A stretch of 64,000 nt of DNA, taken from contig CBDFKB010000007.1 in NCBI GenBank assembly GCA_965248715.1, forward strand, positions 930,001 to 994,000, written 5' to 3'. A program made the translations under genes and the position numbers. Origin of the DNA: CBDFKB01 sp965248715. GTDB lineage: Bacteria > Pseudomonadota > Alphaproteobacteria > Rhizobiales > Rhizobiaceae. Of the stretch, positions 17,178 through 26,147 are shown in pieces. Numbering within the stretch: the stretch's first letter is position 1; every line of letters starts with the position of its first letter. The notes under the pieces were generated by a model, which was not told the DNA's origin, searched no databases, and saw only the letters and a list, made by a program, of their open reading frames with translations.

Positions 17178-18995
17178 TTATCGCTGCAGGCGCAGGCCGA
17201 GGGTAAATTGGGCGGCGTCATAGGTTTGGCTGTCTTCGTTACTGTCCTGGAGAAAATACGATACCCCCGCGCTTGCCGACATATAGCGGCTGAACCAATA
17301 GCGCGCCGCCGCCGTTACCGTATATTCCAGATCGGTGCGGGCGGAGCCGACATAGTCCTGATAGCCAAAGCCGAGCCCTGCCGACAGGGCCAGATTGTCC
17401 CTGACCCGGCGGGTCAAGTTGGCGGCGGCGCCATAAGTCACCGACCCGCTTTCACCAGCGCTGGTCGAACCGCTGACATTGGTTGTTGCACTCAGCGCCA
17501 AAACCGTGTCGCGCTCAGGCGACCAGTTTAACCTGCCATCGACCACCACAGCGCCGATCGCCGCCAGCCCGGTATCGTCAAATGTTTCGCGAAGGTAACC
17601 AACTGACAGTTCGCCGTTTAATTTGTCTCCGCGGTTGACGGCGATGCCGGCGCGCAGCGCCCAGGTGCGCGAATCGCGCTGTTCGCCATTTCGGTCAACG
17701 CGCTGATCAAAAACTGTCCAGCCATATCCGCCCTCAACGAACGGGTCGACCAACCCCGGCGCATGATAAAGCACGCGCGCGGTTAGGCCAAAATCATTGT
17801 TGTTGCGGTCGTTTTGATCAAACCGGGTGTTATCGGTCAGTAACGCGGTCTCATATTCGTTGCGGATAATCGCTCCGCGCAGCGCAAGATCAAGCTGGCG
17901 ACCGGAACGCAGTACCTCGAGATTGCCGCCGTAAGTATGGACACCTGGCCGCTCGGCCGCGCCAAGTGGCAGGTTGGAAGATGAGAACGCCTCGGTGGTG
18001 TAGCCGTATGCACCTCTTAGATGGACCTGGTAGCCGTCCCGCAGATCGAACCTGAAATCACCGTTGGCGCTGGCCGTCGGGATTTCGGCGCCACTGATCG
18101 TGCCATTGCCGAGCGGCAAATAATAACCGGCGGCAAGATCGATATCGAGCGCGTGGCGCGACCAATTGGACCGGATCGCCAGCGACCCATCGGTTTGCGA
18201 AATAAAACTGCCTTCACCACTGCGAATCCCGGCGGTGTTGGTGTTGTAACCGACCGACTGCTCGATCACCGGAAACAGGGTGAACGAACCCCGGGTGATG
18301 CCGAGCGCCGCGAACGGATCGGTGCGCGGCGAGGGCCGGGTTCCTGGTTCGACCTGGGGTGCTGGCAGATTTGCCCGTGGGTCTGGGCGATCGTCGCGGT
18401 CTGGAAACAATACCGGGGTCGCGGCCCGTACTTCGCGCGCGCGCGATGCTGCCTGGTTTTGCCCAGCGATAGCCGCTGTGGTCGCCGGATCGGATGACGG
18501 CAAATTGTCCAATTGACCGGTTACGGCGGTTTGTTGGTCTGTTGGCAATTGACCGGTTACGGCGGTTTGCTGGTCTGTTGGGAATTGACCGGTTTCGGCG
18601 GTTTGCTGGTCTGTTGGCAACGGACCGGCAACACCGGCAGACGGTAGAAGGGTGTCATTGCGGTCGAGGGTATCGGCTGGGTCCTGATTGCCGTAAATCG
18701 GTTCACGGAACGGATCGTCCGGCGCACTTTGCGGCATGTCGCCAGGGATCGGGTAATTGCCAGTGTCATTGATCGGCAACGGATCGACGATGGTTGGCAT
18801 AGCGACCGGTCGGGCCGGCACCGACAAGTCGTTGGTCTGGTCGCCCCCAGTCTGGTCTCCCCCAGTCTGGTCGCCCCCAGTCTGGTCGTTCGTGGTCTGT
18901 GCCGGCGCGATACTGACCATTGCCCAGGTCCACACCACAAGCCATGCGATCCGGAACCGGGCCGGTCTATGGGCGAAATGGAGCAATAATTGCAT
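17178..18995 (-). CDS. Outer-membrane beta-barrel protein with Q/T/D-rich repeat spacer
   Basis: 605 residues. N-terminal signal sequence (RIAWLVVWTWAMVSIAPAQT). Then a low-complexity region with a fourfold QTGGD-type repeat (residues about 36-57) and a threefold TDQQTA-x-TGQ repeat (about 128-165). From about residue 235 alternating aromatic/polar strands of a porin-like barrel end in FTLGLRLQR. The architecture fits proteins annotated as outer membrane beta-barrel in Rhizobiales, sometimes linked to polysaccharide export; function unknown. The repeats are exact at DNA level and may vary in number. The gene converges with galU. Confidence 0.75.
   Translation of the reverse strand: MQLLLHFAHRPARFRIAWLVVWTWAMVSIAPAQTTNDQTGGDQTGGDQTGGDQTNDLSVPARPVAMPTIVDPLPINDTGNYPIPGDMPQSAPDDPFREPIYGNQDPADTLDRNDTLLPSAGVAGPLPTDQQTAETGQFPTDQQTAVTGQLPTDQQTAVTGQLDNLPSSDPATTAAIAGQNQAASRAREVRAATPVLFPDRDDRPDPRANLPAPQVEPGTRPSPRTDPFAALGITRGSFTLFPVIEQSVGYNTNTAGIRSGEGSFISQTDGSLAIRSNWSRHALDIDLAAGYYLPLGNGTISGAEIPTASANGDFRFDLRDGYQVHLRGAYGYTTEAFSSSNLPLGAAERPGVHTYGGNLEVLRSGRQLDLALRGAIIRNEYETALLTDNTRFDQNDRNNNDFGLTARVLYHAPGLVDPFVEGGYGWTVFDQRVDRNGEQRDSRTWALRAGIAVNRGDKLNGELSVGYLRETFDDTGLAAIGAVVVDGRLNWSPERDTVLALSATTNVSGSTSAGESGSVTYGAAANLTRRVRDNLALSAGLGFGYQDYVGSARTDLEYTVTAAARYWFSRYMSASAGVSYFLQDSNEDSQTYDAAQFTLGLRLQR
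18511..18620 (-). repeat. Intragenic tandem repeat, three 36-base units
   Basis: Three near-identical in-frame units (each containing TTGACCGGTTACGGCGGTTT or a close variant) code the repeated TDQQTAVTGQ spacer of the beta-barrel protein. A second array of short 15-base units (CAGTCTGGTCGCCCC type) lies at about 18840-18895. Both are candidates for slipped-strand length variation. Confidence 0.7.
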
Positions 18996-19583
18996 GGGTT
19001 ACGTGGTCCGAAATAATTCTTTCCGAACCGTAAACAGGCATGGTTAACGCTTGGTTTCCACGACACAAGAGGCGCCGCTAATATGCCCGCCCTGGCGCTG
19101 GTTGGTTGCGACAGCATGTTTTGTCCAACCGGGTTTGCTTGATGCACTCCAAGTGTTTGTTTTGCAGCCAATTCTTATTCGATAACCGCCACATACTTTT
19201 TGGCAACCTCGGCTAGAACCCGATGACAATAATGGTTGTGGCGCCGGCGAGGCCGATTTGACCGCTGGCAAGGCGCGAGAGGCGCGGTAATCTTGGCCAC
19301 TTCAAGCCTTTCGCAACACAGTCCAGGGGCCAAATGGGTAGCGTCCTTCGAAGGGATTTGATCAAATTGGCCCAGTTTCGCGCCGCTCGTCGTCGAATAT
19401 GCCCAACATGTCCTTCCTTCTCACACTACGAAGCTGAACCAATTTGATCAAACCGACACTACAACCATAATTGTCAACGGACCCTAGGGTAGACATGGGC
19501 GGAAATTCGTTACATGCATGGCGCGACAACCCGCAATTCGGGCGGCAAATGTCAATCACCGGCGTTGAGGATGGCAGGAGATC
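18996..19583. other. Long intergenic region with an inverted repeat
   Basis: 588 bases without a convincing gene between the divergent beta-barrel and KdsD-like genes. An imperfect inverted repeat has 25-base arms matching at 21 positions around a TTTGATCAAATTGG core (19356-19380 and 19429-19453). It encloses about 48 bases. The promoters for both genes must lie here but none is obvious. Confidence 0.5.
19356..19453. repeat. 98-base imperfect inverted repeat
   Basis: Arms containing TTTGATCAAATTGG and its complement. They could form a cruciform or a transcript hairpin, or be the ends of a very small palindromic element. Confidence 0.5.
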
Positions 19584-20549
19584 ATGGAAGCGACCAAGGC
19601 CTCAGCAATCCGTACACTCGACACGGAAATTGCCGGCTTGCAAGCGCTGGCCCGAGCACTTTCCGGCGAGCTTGGCGCCGCATTTATCGATGCGGCAGAG
19701 CGTATTAGGGGGATTTCCGGCCGGGTGATCGTCACCGGCGTCGGCAAGAGCGGGCATATCGGCGCCAAGATCGCGGCGACGCTTGCTTCCACCGGCACCC
19801 CATCGTTTTTCGTCCACGCTGCCGAGGCCAATCATGGTGATCTTGGCATGATCACCCCGGATGACGCGATCATAGCCATTTCCTGGTCGGGCGAGTCAAG
19901 CGAACTAAAGGGGATCATCGCTTATTCCAGCCGGTTCTCAATTCCCTTGATCGCTATCACCGCCAAGGCCAAATCGGCGTTGGCCGAAGAATGCCATGTG
20001 GCGCTGGTGCTGCCACGCGAAAAAGAGGCCTGCCCGCACGGGATCGCGCCGACTACGTCGACCATCATGCAACTTGCGGTCGGCGACGCCATGGCGGTTG
20101 CGTTGTTGGAGACGCGAGGCTTTTCGGCAAATGATTTCGCGACTTTTCATCCCGGCGGCCAGCTTGGTGCCAATCTCAAGCATATCGGCGATATCATGCA
20201 TGCCGGCGACGCGGTGCCTTTGGTCACCGACAAGACTTCGATGCGCGAGGCGATCCTGACGATCTCAAGAAAGGGTTTCGGCTGCGTCGGTGTGGTTGAT
20301 GGCAAAGGCAAGTTGGCCGGGATTATTACCGACGGGGATTTGCGCCGGAATATGGACAACGGCCTGATCGACAAAACCGCCGATCAGATCATGACCCGCG
20401 ATCCGCGTACAGTGGCGCCAACTACCCTGGCATCGGCGGCGATCGCGATCATCAATGAAAGCAATATTACCGCATTAATGGTGGTCGAAAACGACAGTCC
20501 GATCGGCATCGTCCACGTGCATGATTTGTTGCGGATCGGTGTCGCCTGA
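19584..20549 (+). CDS. kdsD: KpsF/GutQ-family arabinose 5-phosphate isomerase
   Basis: Converts ribulose 5-phosphate to arabinose 5-phosphate, the first step to Kdo of lipopolysaccharide. 321 residues: an SIS domain (about 35-180; VTGVGKSGHIGAKIAATLAS, SWSGESSEL, the PHGIAPTTSTI block) followed by two CBS domains (about 205-321; IMTRDPRTVAP begins the second). The length and domain order are those of KdsD/KpsF. It starts with ATG 19584 preceded by GGCAGGAG. It may be the only isomerase for Kdo or a capsule-linked paralogue; one window cannot decide. Confidence 0.88.
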   Translation: MEATKASAIRTLDTEIAGLQALARALSGELGAAFIDAAERIRGISGRVIVTGVGKSGHIGAKIAATLASTGTPSFFVHAAEANHGDLGMITPDDAIIAISWSGESSELKGIIAYSSRFSIPLIAITAKAKSALAEECHVALVLPREKEACPHGIAPTTSTIMQLAVGDAMAVALLETRGFSANDFATFHPGGQLGANLKHIGDIMHAGDAVPLVTDKTSMREAILTISRKGFGCVGVVDGKGKLAGIITDGDLRRNMDNGLIDKTADQIMTRDPRTVAPTTLASAAIAIINESNITALMVVENDSPIGIVHVHDLLRIGVA

Positions 20550-20558
20550 CAATTCCGG

Positions 20559-21047
20559 CTATGAAGGTTGCTTGGTCGGCAGGTCATGGGCGACCACTTC
20601 CAGGGTGCTGGAACTCGCGTCGACAATATCCACCCGTGACCCTGCCGGCAGGTCCGGTCCGGTGACCCGCCAGGTGGTATCGCCGACCCTGGCCCTGCCC
20701 ACACCCTGAACAATCGGATCCTCCAACAGCGCAGTGCGACCGATCAATTGCCGACCGCGCTCGTTTATGTCTGGGTGATCGCTGATTACATCGCCGGCAG
20801 CGCGCATGAACCGACGCCCAACCACTACCAGCACCAGCGACAGGATCACGAACAATAGGACCTGTATCTGCCAGGTCCACCACTCCCAGCCGCTGCCAAT
20901 CGCCAGTGACAAGGTGCCGACGATTACCGCAGCGATGCCGAACCAAAGAAAGAAAGTTCCAGGCGCGATGATTTCCAGGCCGAGCAGGATCAGCCCGGCG
21001 ATCCACCAGTTCCAAGGTCCAAGTTCGATGAATATCCGCGCAATCAT
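20559..21047 (-). CDS. NfeD-family membrane protein
   Basis: 162 residues. Three hydrophobic segments (WWIAGLILLGLEIIAPGTF; WFGIAAVIVGTLSLAIGSGW; IQVLLFVILSLVLVVVGRRF), then a C-terminal OB-fold of about 65 residues (LIGRTALLEDPIVQGVGRAR). NfeD-like proteins work with SPFH/stomatin proteins in membrane microdomains, and an SPFH gene lies 279 bases upstream on the same strand, the classical pairing. Confidence 0.88.
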   Translation of the reverse strand: MIARIFIELGPWNWWIAGLILLGLEIIAPGTFFLWFGIAAVIVGTLSLAIGSGWEWWTWQIQVLLFVILSLVLVVVGRRFMRAAGDVISDHPDINERGRQLIGRTALLEDPIVQGVGRARVGDTTWRVTGPDLPAGSRVDIVDASSSTLEVVAHDLPTKQPS

Positions 21048-21325
21048 TCTCTAGAGCTCTTTTGATGAATTCGAAGTCAATTGCGTTTTTTGATTTGCTA
21101 GGTAGAGCGCAGCTGAAACGTGTGCAGCGCGATGTGCGTTGCATCGGGCAAACCCGGTTCGGCGGCGGATGCCGGCCAATCAGAAACTGGAAAGGATGGG
21201 CGATTTTGCGCCAATATCCGCGCATCGCCGCATGAACGTACCGGGGGGTATGGCCATGGGCGTCGCTGCTTGGTCTTGACGCAAAATCGCTCCATCACAA
21301 TGGCTCCGAATTCATTAAAATGGCT

Positions 21326-22363
21326 CTAGGCGTTCGGCTCGTCGGGTTCACTCGGCGATTCGAACGGATTTTGTGCGCGGGTTTGCGGTACCCGTGGCCG
21401 TGGCGCCTGACGCAAATCGCTCCGAGTTGCCTCATTGCCAAACATCCCATTCCAGATTTCGCCGATACCTCCAAGCGAACCGATCAGCGAGGTTGCCTCC
21501 AATGGCAACATGATAACTTTCTGGTTGTCGGCACTGGCGATTTGGCCGAGCACCTCAGTGTATTTCTGGGCCACGAAATAGTTGATCGCTGCAGGATTGC
21601 CATTGGCGATCGCATCGGAAACCACGGTGGTTGCCCGGGCTTCCGCCTCCGCCAATCGCTCTCGTGCCTCAGCTTCGCGGAACGCCGCTTCGCGCTCGCC
21701 TTCGGCCTCGAGAATTTGCGACTGCTTTAGCCCTTCTGCCTTCAATATTTCCGACTGCCGCATGCCTTCTGCTTCGAGAATTCGTGCCCTTTTTTCACGC
21801 TCGGCCTTCATCTGCCGGGCCATGGCCTGGACCAGATCCTTCGGTGGGTTGATGTCCTTGATCTCAATGCGGGTGATCTTGATGCCCCATGGCGAAACCG
21901 CTTCGTCGACCACGCGCAGCAACCGGGAATTGATCTCGTCGCGCTTGGACAGCAATTCGTCCAGATCCATCGACCCCATCACGGTCCGGATATTGGTCAT
22001 GGTCAGGTTGAGGATCGCGTTTTCCAGGCCGCGCACTTCGTAGGCGGCGCTGGCGGCGTCGAGGACCTGATAGAAATTGACCCCATCTACCTCGATCGTC
22101 GCATTGTCGCGGGTAATCACTTCCTGGGTGGCAACGTCGAGTACCTGCTCCATCATGTTCAAGCGGGCGCCGATGCGGTCGATGAACGGGATAATGATGT
22201 TGAGACCGGGTTTAAGGCTGCGCACATAGCGGCCGAACCGTTCAACTGTGTAATTGTAACCTTGGGGCACCTGTTTGACCCCGGCGATGATGACCAAGAT
22301 GACCAGAATCGCGAAGATGATGATTACAACCCCAATCGCGCCGACGCCCGTGGCTTCCAACAT
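21326..22363 (-). CDS. SPFH/stomatin-like (paraslipin) membrane protein
   Basis: 345 residues. N-terminal membrane helix (GVVIIIFAILVILVIIAGV) and SPFH domain (about 28-190; VPQGYNYTVERFGRY, GARLNMMEQVLDV, VDLDELLSKRDEIN-like block). A Glu/Ala-rich coiled coil follows with repeated EAEG(M/L/E)-QS-ILEAEG units (about 195-250), then a proline-rich tail. Family role: scaffold of membrane microdomains and protease partner. It is upstream of its NfeD partner on the minus strand. Confidence 0.88.
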   Translation of the reverse strand: MLEATGVGAIGVVIIIFAILVILVIIAGVKQVPQGYNYTVERFGRYVRSLKPGLNIIIPFIDRIGARLNMMEQVLDVATQEVITRDNATIEVDGVNFYQVLDAASAAYEVRGLENAILNLTMTNIRTVMGSMDLDELLSKRDEINSRLLRVVDEAVSPWGIKITRIEIKDINPPKDLVQAMARQMKAEREKRARILEAEGMRQSEILKAEGLKQSQILEAEGEREAAFREAEARERLAEAEARATTVVSDAIANGNPAAINYFVAQKYTEVLGQIASADNQKVIMLPLEATSLIGSLGGIGEIWNGMFGNEATRSDLRQAPRPRVPQTRAQNPFESPSEPDEPNA

Positions 22364-22402
22364 TGATCTCTCCTAATTGCGGTATTTCGCCCAGCGCATC
22401 TA

Positions 22403-22704
22403 ATACCAAGGGAATTTAATATTAACCCATTTGACCGCCACGATTTTGTTTGCTGACTAGGCGGAGACCGGGCCGTGGTGCGGACCCACCACAAGCGGGC
22501 TCTAACGACGTCAGCAAACAAAATCGCGCGGCCAAATAGCGTCGATTTTTCAACCCAATGCAACCTCTCCTGGTGGAGCAAACCGGCCCACCGGACACTG
22601 TTGCAAAGCTTGCCCGATACCCCGGCATCGCGCTACGCTTCGCGCCTCGCCGGAAGAACCGGTTTGCATCCATCAAATAGGCCAATATTAAGTTCCCTTG
22701 GTAT
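22403..22704. repeat. 302-base composite inverted-repeat element
   Basis: Outer arms: ATACCAAGGGAATTTAATAT at the left and, reversed, ATACCAAGGGAACTTAATAT at the right, extending imperfectly to about 30 bases. Nested inside is a perfect 17-base inverted repeat CGATTTTGTTTGCTGAC (22441-22457 and 22510-22526) with imperfect outward extension. No open frame of note. It lies between the SPFH gene and hemH. It looks like a MITE-like or mosaic palindromic element, with a second palindrome inserted in it. Confidence 0.65.
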
Positions 22705-22797
22705 AATTCGTAACCTTGCGGTTTATGTAGGGTGTTCAATTGCGCAACGCAATCGGCAACGACCCGCAGGCTTGTTTCGACCAGAACGAATTTTGCT

Positions 22798-23859
22798 CTA
22801 GATCCAGCCGGCAAGTTCGTTGCGAACCATGGCCTCGATCACATCCATGCCGTCGGCGCTGTCGTTCAAACAGGCGATGTGGGAAAATTGCTTGCCGCCA
22901 TTTATACGAAAGATTTCCGCCACCTCGCCGGCGATTTCTTCGAGTGTTTCCAAACAGTCGGAGGCAAATCCAGGATTGATCACCGAAATCCGTTTGGTGC
23001 CGGACTTGGCAAGGTCGGCCACTGTTTGGTCGGTGTAAGGTTGCAGCCATTTAGCTGGTCCAAACCGCGACTGAAAACAAGTAATCAACCGATCTTCATC
23101 CAGGTTGAGCCGCTCGCGTAGCAGCCGCGTGGTCTTGTGGCAATGGCAATGATAGAAATCACCCTTTTCGAAATAATCCTTTGGGATGCCGTGATAAGAG
23201 GCGATAATCTTTTCCGGTGGATGGTCGAGTGCGGCCAGATGGTTTTCAACCGATTTGGCAAGCGCTTCGATATAGGCTGGGTGGTCGGGATAGGCCGGCA
23301 CCACCCTTAACGCCGGCATTGCCCGCAGTTTCATCAGGCTTTCGAATACCTTGTCGTTGACGGTCGCGGTGGTGGTGGCGGAATATTGCGGATAGAGCGG
23401 AAAGGCGAGAATGCGATTGCAGCCGCGCGCGACCAAATCATTGATCCGCGTGTCGATCGACGGGTTGCCGTAGCGCATGGCCCAGTCGACAATGATGTGA
23501 CGATGCCCGGCCAAGCGTTCGGCGAGCTTGTCGCTTTGCGAACGGGTAATCGTGCGTAGTGGCGATTCGTCCAGTTCCTGGTTCCAGATCGCGCGGTACA
23601 GAGCACCCGACTTTTTTGGACGGGTGTTGAGCACGATGCCGTAAAGGATCGGATACCAGTAAAACCTGGACCACTCAATCACCCGCCGGTCAGATAGGAA
23701 CTCACGCAGATAGCGTCGCATCGATGGTGTGTCGTGACCGTCTGGAGTGCCGAGATTGATCAACAGCACACCGATTTTGCCATAGGCGATATTGCGATGG
23801 CCTTCAGGCAATTGTATCGGTTCGCCGGCAAGAAGTGTTGAGGCAGGCTTTTTCATCAT
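22798..23859 (-). CDS. hemH: Ferrochelatase
   Basis: Inserts Fe2+ into protoporphyrin IX, the last step of protoheme synthesis. IGVLLINLGTPDG at the N-terminus, FPLYPQYSATTTATVND, the metal-site signature ASYHGIPKDYFEKGD (His) and NPGFASDCLETLEEI (Glu) near the C-terminus. About 353 residues from MMKKPAST; an in-frame Met seven codons upstream (23880) is possible. Monocistronic by appearance, following the TRAP permease gene on the same strand by 87 bases. Confidence 0.93.
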   Translation of the reverse strand: MMKKPASTLLAGEPIQLPEGHRNIAYGKIGVLLINLGTPDGHDTPSMRRYLREFLSDRRVIEWSRFYWYPILYGIVLNTRPKKSGALYRAIWNQELDESPLRTITRSQSDKLAERLAGHRHIIVDWAMRYGNPSIDTRINDLVARGCNRILAFPLYPQYSATTTATVNDKVFESLMKLRAMPALRVVPAYPDHPAYIEALAKSVENHLAALDHPPEKIIASYHGIPKDYFEKGDFYHCHCHKTTRLLRERLNLDEDRLITCFQSRFGPAKWLQPYTDQTVADLAKSGTKRISVINPGFASDCLETLEEIAGEVAEIFRINGGKQFSHIACLNDSADGMDVIEAMVRNELAGWI

Positions 23860-23946
23860 GCAGCTCGTGTCGCGGTGCATTGCGGCATTGATTGCCGGTG
23901 CGCCCGATCAACGGATCGGCAGGCCAGTTGCAACGAGCAATCCGCG

Positions 23947-26052
23947 CTAATTTTGCGGCAACAACTCCGGCAGGAATGTGGTGATTTGCGGGAAGAACCA
24001 CAAGATCGTCAGCGCGATCACCTGTATTACCACAAACGGCGCCACGCCCTTGTAGATGTCGAGCGTGGTGACACTGGGCGGCGCCACGCCGCGCAGATAA
24101 AACAGCGCAAAACCGAACGGCGGGGTGATGAATGAAGTCTGCAAATTGACCGCGATCAGGATGGTGATCCATGCCGGTGGCATGAGGTTCGGGTCGGCGG
24201 CATAAATGACCGGGCCGACAATCGGGATCACAATGAAAATGATTTCGATGAAGTCGAGCACGAAACCGAGCAGGAACAGCACCGCCATCACCACTAGCAG
24301 TAAGACCCGCGGGTCATCGAACGAGCGCAGGAATTCCTGAATATAATGCTCGCCGCCAAACGAGCGGATGGTCAGGCTGAGGATCAGTGAACCGATCAGG
24401 ATCACGAACACCATCGACGTCACCTTGGTGGTTTCTTGAACCACCGCCTTCATGATGCCGTCGCGGATCAAGATCCAGCAAGCATAAAGCAGCCCGAATA
24501 CCGCCACATGGTAGGCGACCAGTGTAACCCAGATCGCGATCTGGTCAGCAAAGCCAATTTCTTGCACGGTCAAACGCAGGTCGAAATTGCCCCTGGCCAG
24601 CAGCATGATAATAACCGCGATCGAGGCCCAGATGATGATCTTGCTTTTTTCGCCGGTATCGCGCTGGCGCCTGGCTGCCGCCAACATGACCGCGCCGGCG
24701 GCACCAAGTGCGGCAGCGGCTGTGGGGTTAGTGACCCCGCCGAGGATCGATCCCAGCACCGCTACGATCAAGATCACCGGCGGCGATACTACCCTGATCG
24801 ATTCCACTTCCAGCAGTCGCGGTAATGCACTGCGTAGACCGTAAACGATCAAAGCGCCCGGGATTAGGAAATAGAGGAAGCGGGTTCCGCCACTTGCATC
24901 GCCGGCCACGAACAGTGCATCGATTATGAACAGCAGGGCCACGCCGGTGATCCCGATCAACAAAGGTCGGCGCTCGTGGTGTGGGCGCAGCGCCAGCGCA
25001 AGCAGGATCAAGAACCCGGTCAACACGACCATCGACATCACGCCATGGGATATCGCGCCGTAGGTGGTGATTTCGCCGACGGTCTGCGAACCGACAATTC
25101 CGGCCATCGACAACAGCACCCAACCAACGAGCAGAACCAATGCCGGGCAGACCACCGCACCGGCCATCAGCCACATATTGCCACGATAGTACGACCGCAA
25201 ATTGTAATGCTCATCATCGACCAACTCGACCGGCGGCGCATCTTGTGGTCGCAACAGCGCGAAACCGAATGCGTAGGCGGCATACAGCAGGGAAAGCACC
25301 AACCCTGGAATGAAGGCCGCCTTGAACAAGGTGCCGGTCGACAATACCGCCGGTTCGCCGAGCATTTCCAAAACCGTGATGCCAAGTTCCTTGGCGCGGG
25401 ATTCTTGGCCAATCGCATACATGTCGCCGACGATTGAGCCAAGCAACACGATAACGATGGAAGGCGGGATGATCTGACCAAGGGTGCCCGAAGTGGCGAT
25501 GACGCCGGTCGCCAGCGCCTTGGAATAACCGTATCGCAGCATGGTCGGCAGCGAGATCAAACCCATGGTAACCACGGTCGCGCCAACGATGCCGGTGGAG
25601 GCGGCAAGCAGGGTTCCAACCATAACCACCGCGATCGCCAGACCGCCGGGTAACGTACCGAACAGCCTGGCCATGGTGGTCAGCAAATCTTCAGCGATAT
25701 TGGAACGTTCTAGCGCTATGCCCATCAGCACGAACAGGGGCACCGCTAGCAGGGTTTCCACATTGCCGCCAAAGGCCCGGGAAAACACCCCCTGGGCCCA
25801 GGTAGACAAGGTGGATAACATGGCATGTTCCCAGCCCTTGGCCAGCACTGGGACTTTCTCAATTTCGCCATTGTATTGCTCAAAAACATAAAGCAGGCCG
25901 TTTTCGCTCAATACAGCGATGATGAAGAAACTGATAAATGCGGCACCGGAGATCGCAAACCCGACCGGATAGCCAGACAGGATACTGCTGAACAGACAAA
26001 TGACGACGATGATCAGCGAGAGTTCTACACCGGACAGGCCAAACAGCATCAA
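23947..26052 (-). CDS. TRAP transporter large permease (DctM type), unusually long
   Basis: Membrane channel subunit of a sodium-driven solute uptake system. 701 residues against about 430 for classical DctM. Typical blocks are present at both ends (GTLLAASTGIVGATVVTMGL; GTLGQIIPPSIVIVLLGSIV; ETTKVTSMVFVILIGSLILS; IAVNLQTSFITPPFGFALFY). The central part carries an extra run of hydrophobic segments (about residues 225-480), as in the enlarged subgroup of TRAP permeases. The protein begins MMLFGLSGVELSL. It is the last gene of the dctP-dctQ-dctM order on the minus strand. Substrate unknown. Confidence 0.88.
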   Translation of the reverse strand: MMLFGLSGVELSLIIVVICLFSSILSGYPVGFAISGAAFISFFIIAVLSENGLLYVFEQYNGEIEKVPVLAKGWEHAMLSTLSTWAQGVFSRAFGGNVETLLAVPLFVLMGIALERSNIAEDLLTTMARLFGTLPGGLAIAVVMVGTLLAASTGIVGATVVTMGLISLPTMLRYGYSKALATGVIATSGTLGQIIPPSIVIVLLGSIVGDMYAIGQESRAKELGITVLEMLGEPAVLSTGTLFKAAFIPGLVLSLLYAAYAFGFALLRPQDAPPVELVDDEHYNLRSYYRGNMWLMAGAVVCPALVLLVGWVLLSMAGIVGSQTVGEITTYGAISHGVMSMVVLTGFLILLALALRPHHERRPLLIGITGVALLFIIDALFVAGDASGGTRFLYFLIPGALIVYGLRSALPRLLEVESIRVVSPPVILIVAVLGSILGGVTNPTAAAALGAAGAVMLAAARRQRDTGEKSKIIIWASIAVIIMLLARGNFDLRLTVQEIGFADQIAIWVTLVAYHVAVFGLLYACWILIRDGIMKAVVQETTKVTSMVFVILIGSLILSLTIRSFGGEHYIQEFLRSFDDPRVLLLVVMAVLFLLGFVLDFIEIIFIVIPIVGPVIYAADPNLMPPAWITILIAVNLQTSFITPPFGFALFYLRGVAPPSVTTLDIYKGVAPFVVIQVIALTILWFFPQITTFLPELLPQN

Positions 26053-26147
26053 AATTCCCCGTGTTTGGAGGCGTTAGCGCCATTTTCGACCAAATGAAAC
26101 CATTTGGAGCGTTCACGATTATTGTTGTGGGTTGTTTGGTTCATGAA

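Noticed and set aside
18511..18620. Possible CRISPR-like repeats
   Set aside because: They are in-frame coding repeats within a beta-barrel protein gene, with no spacers.
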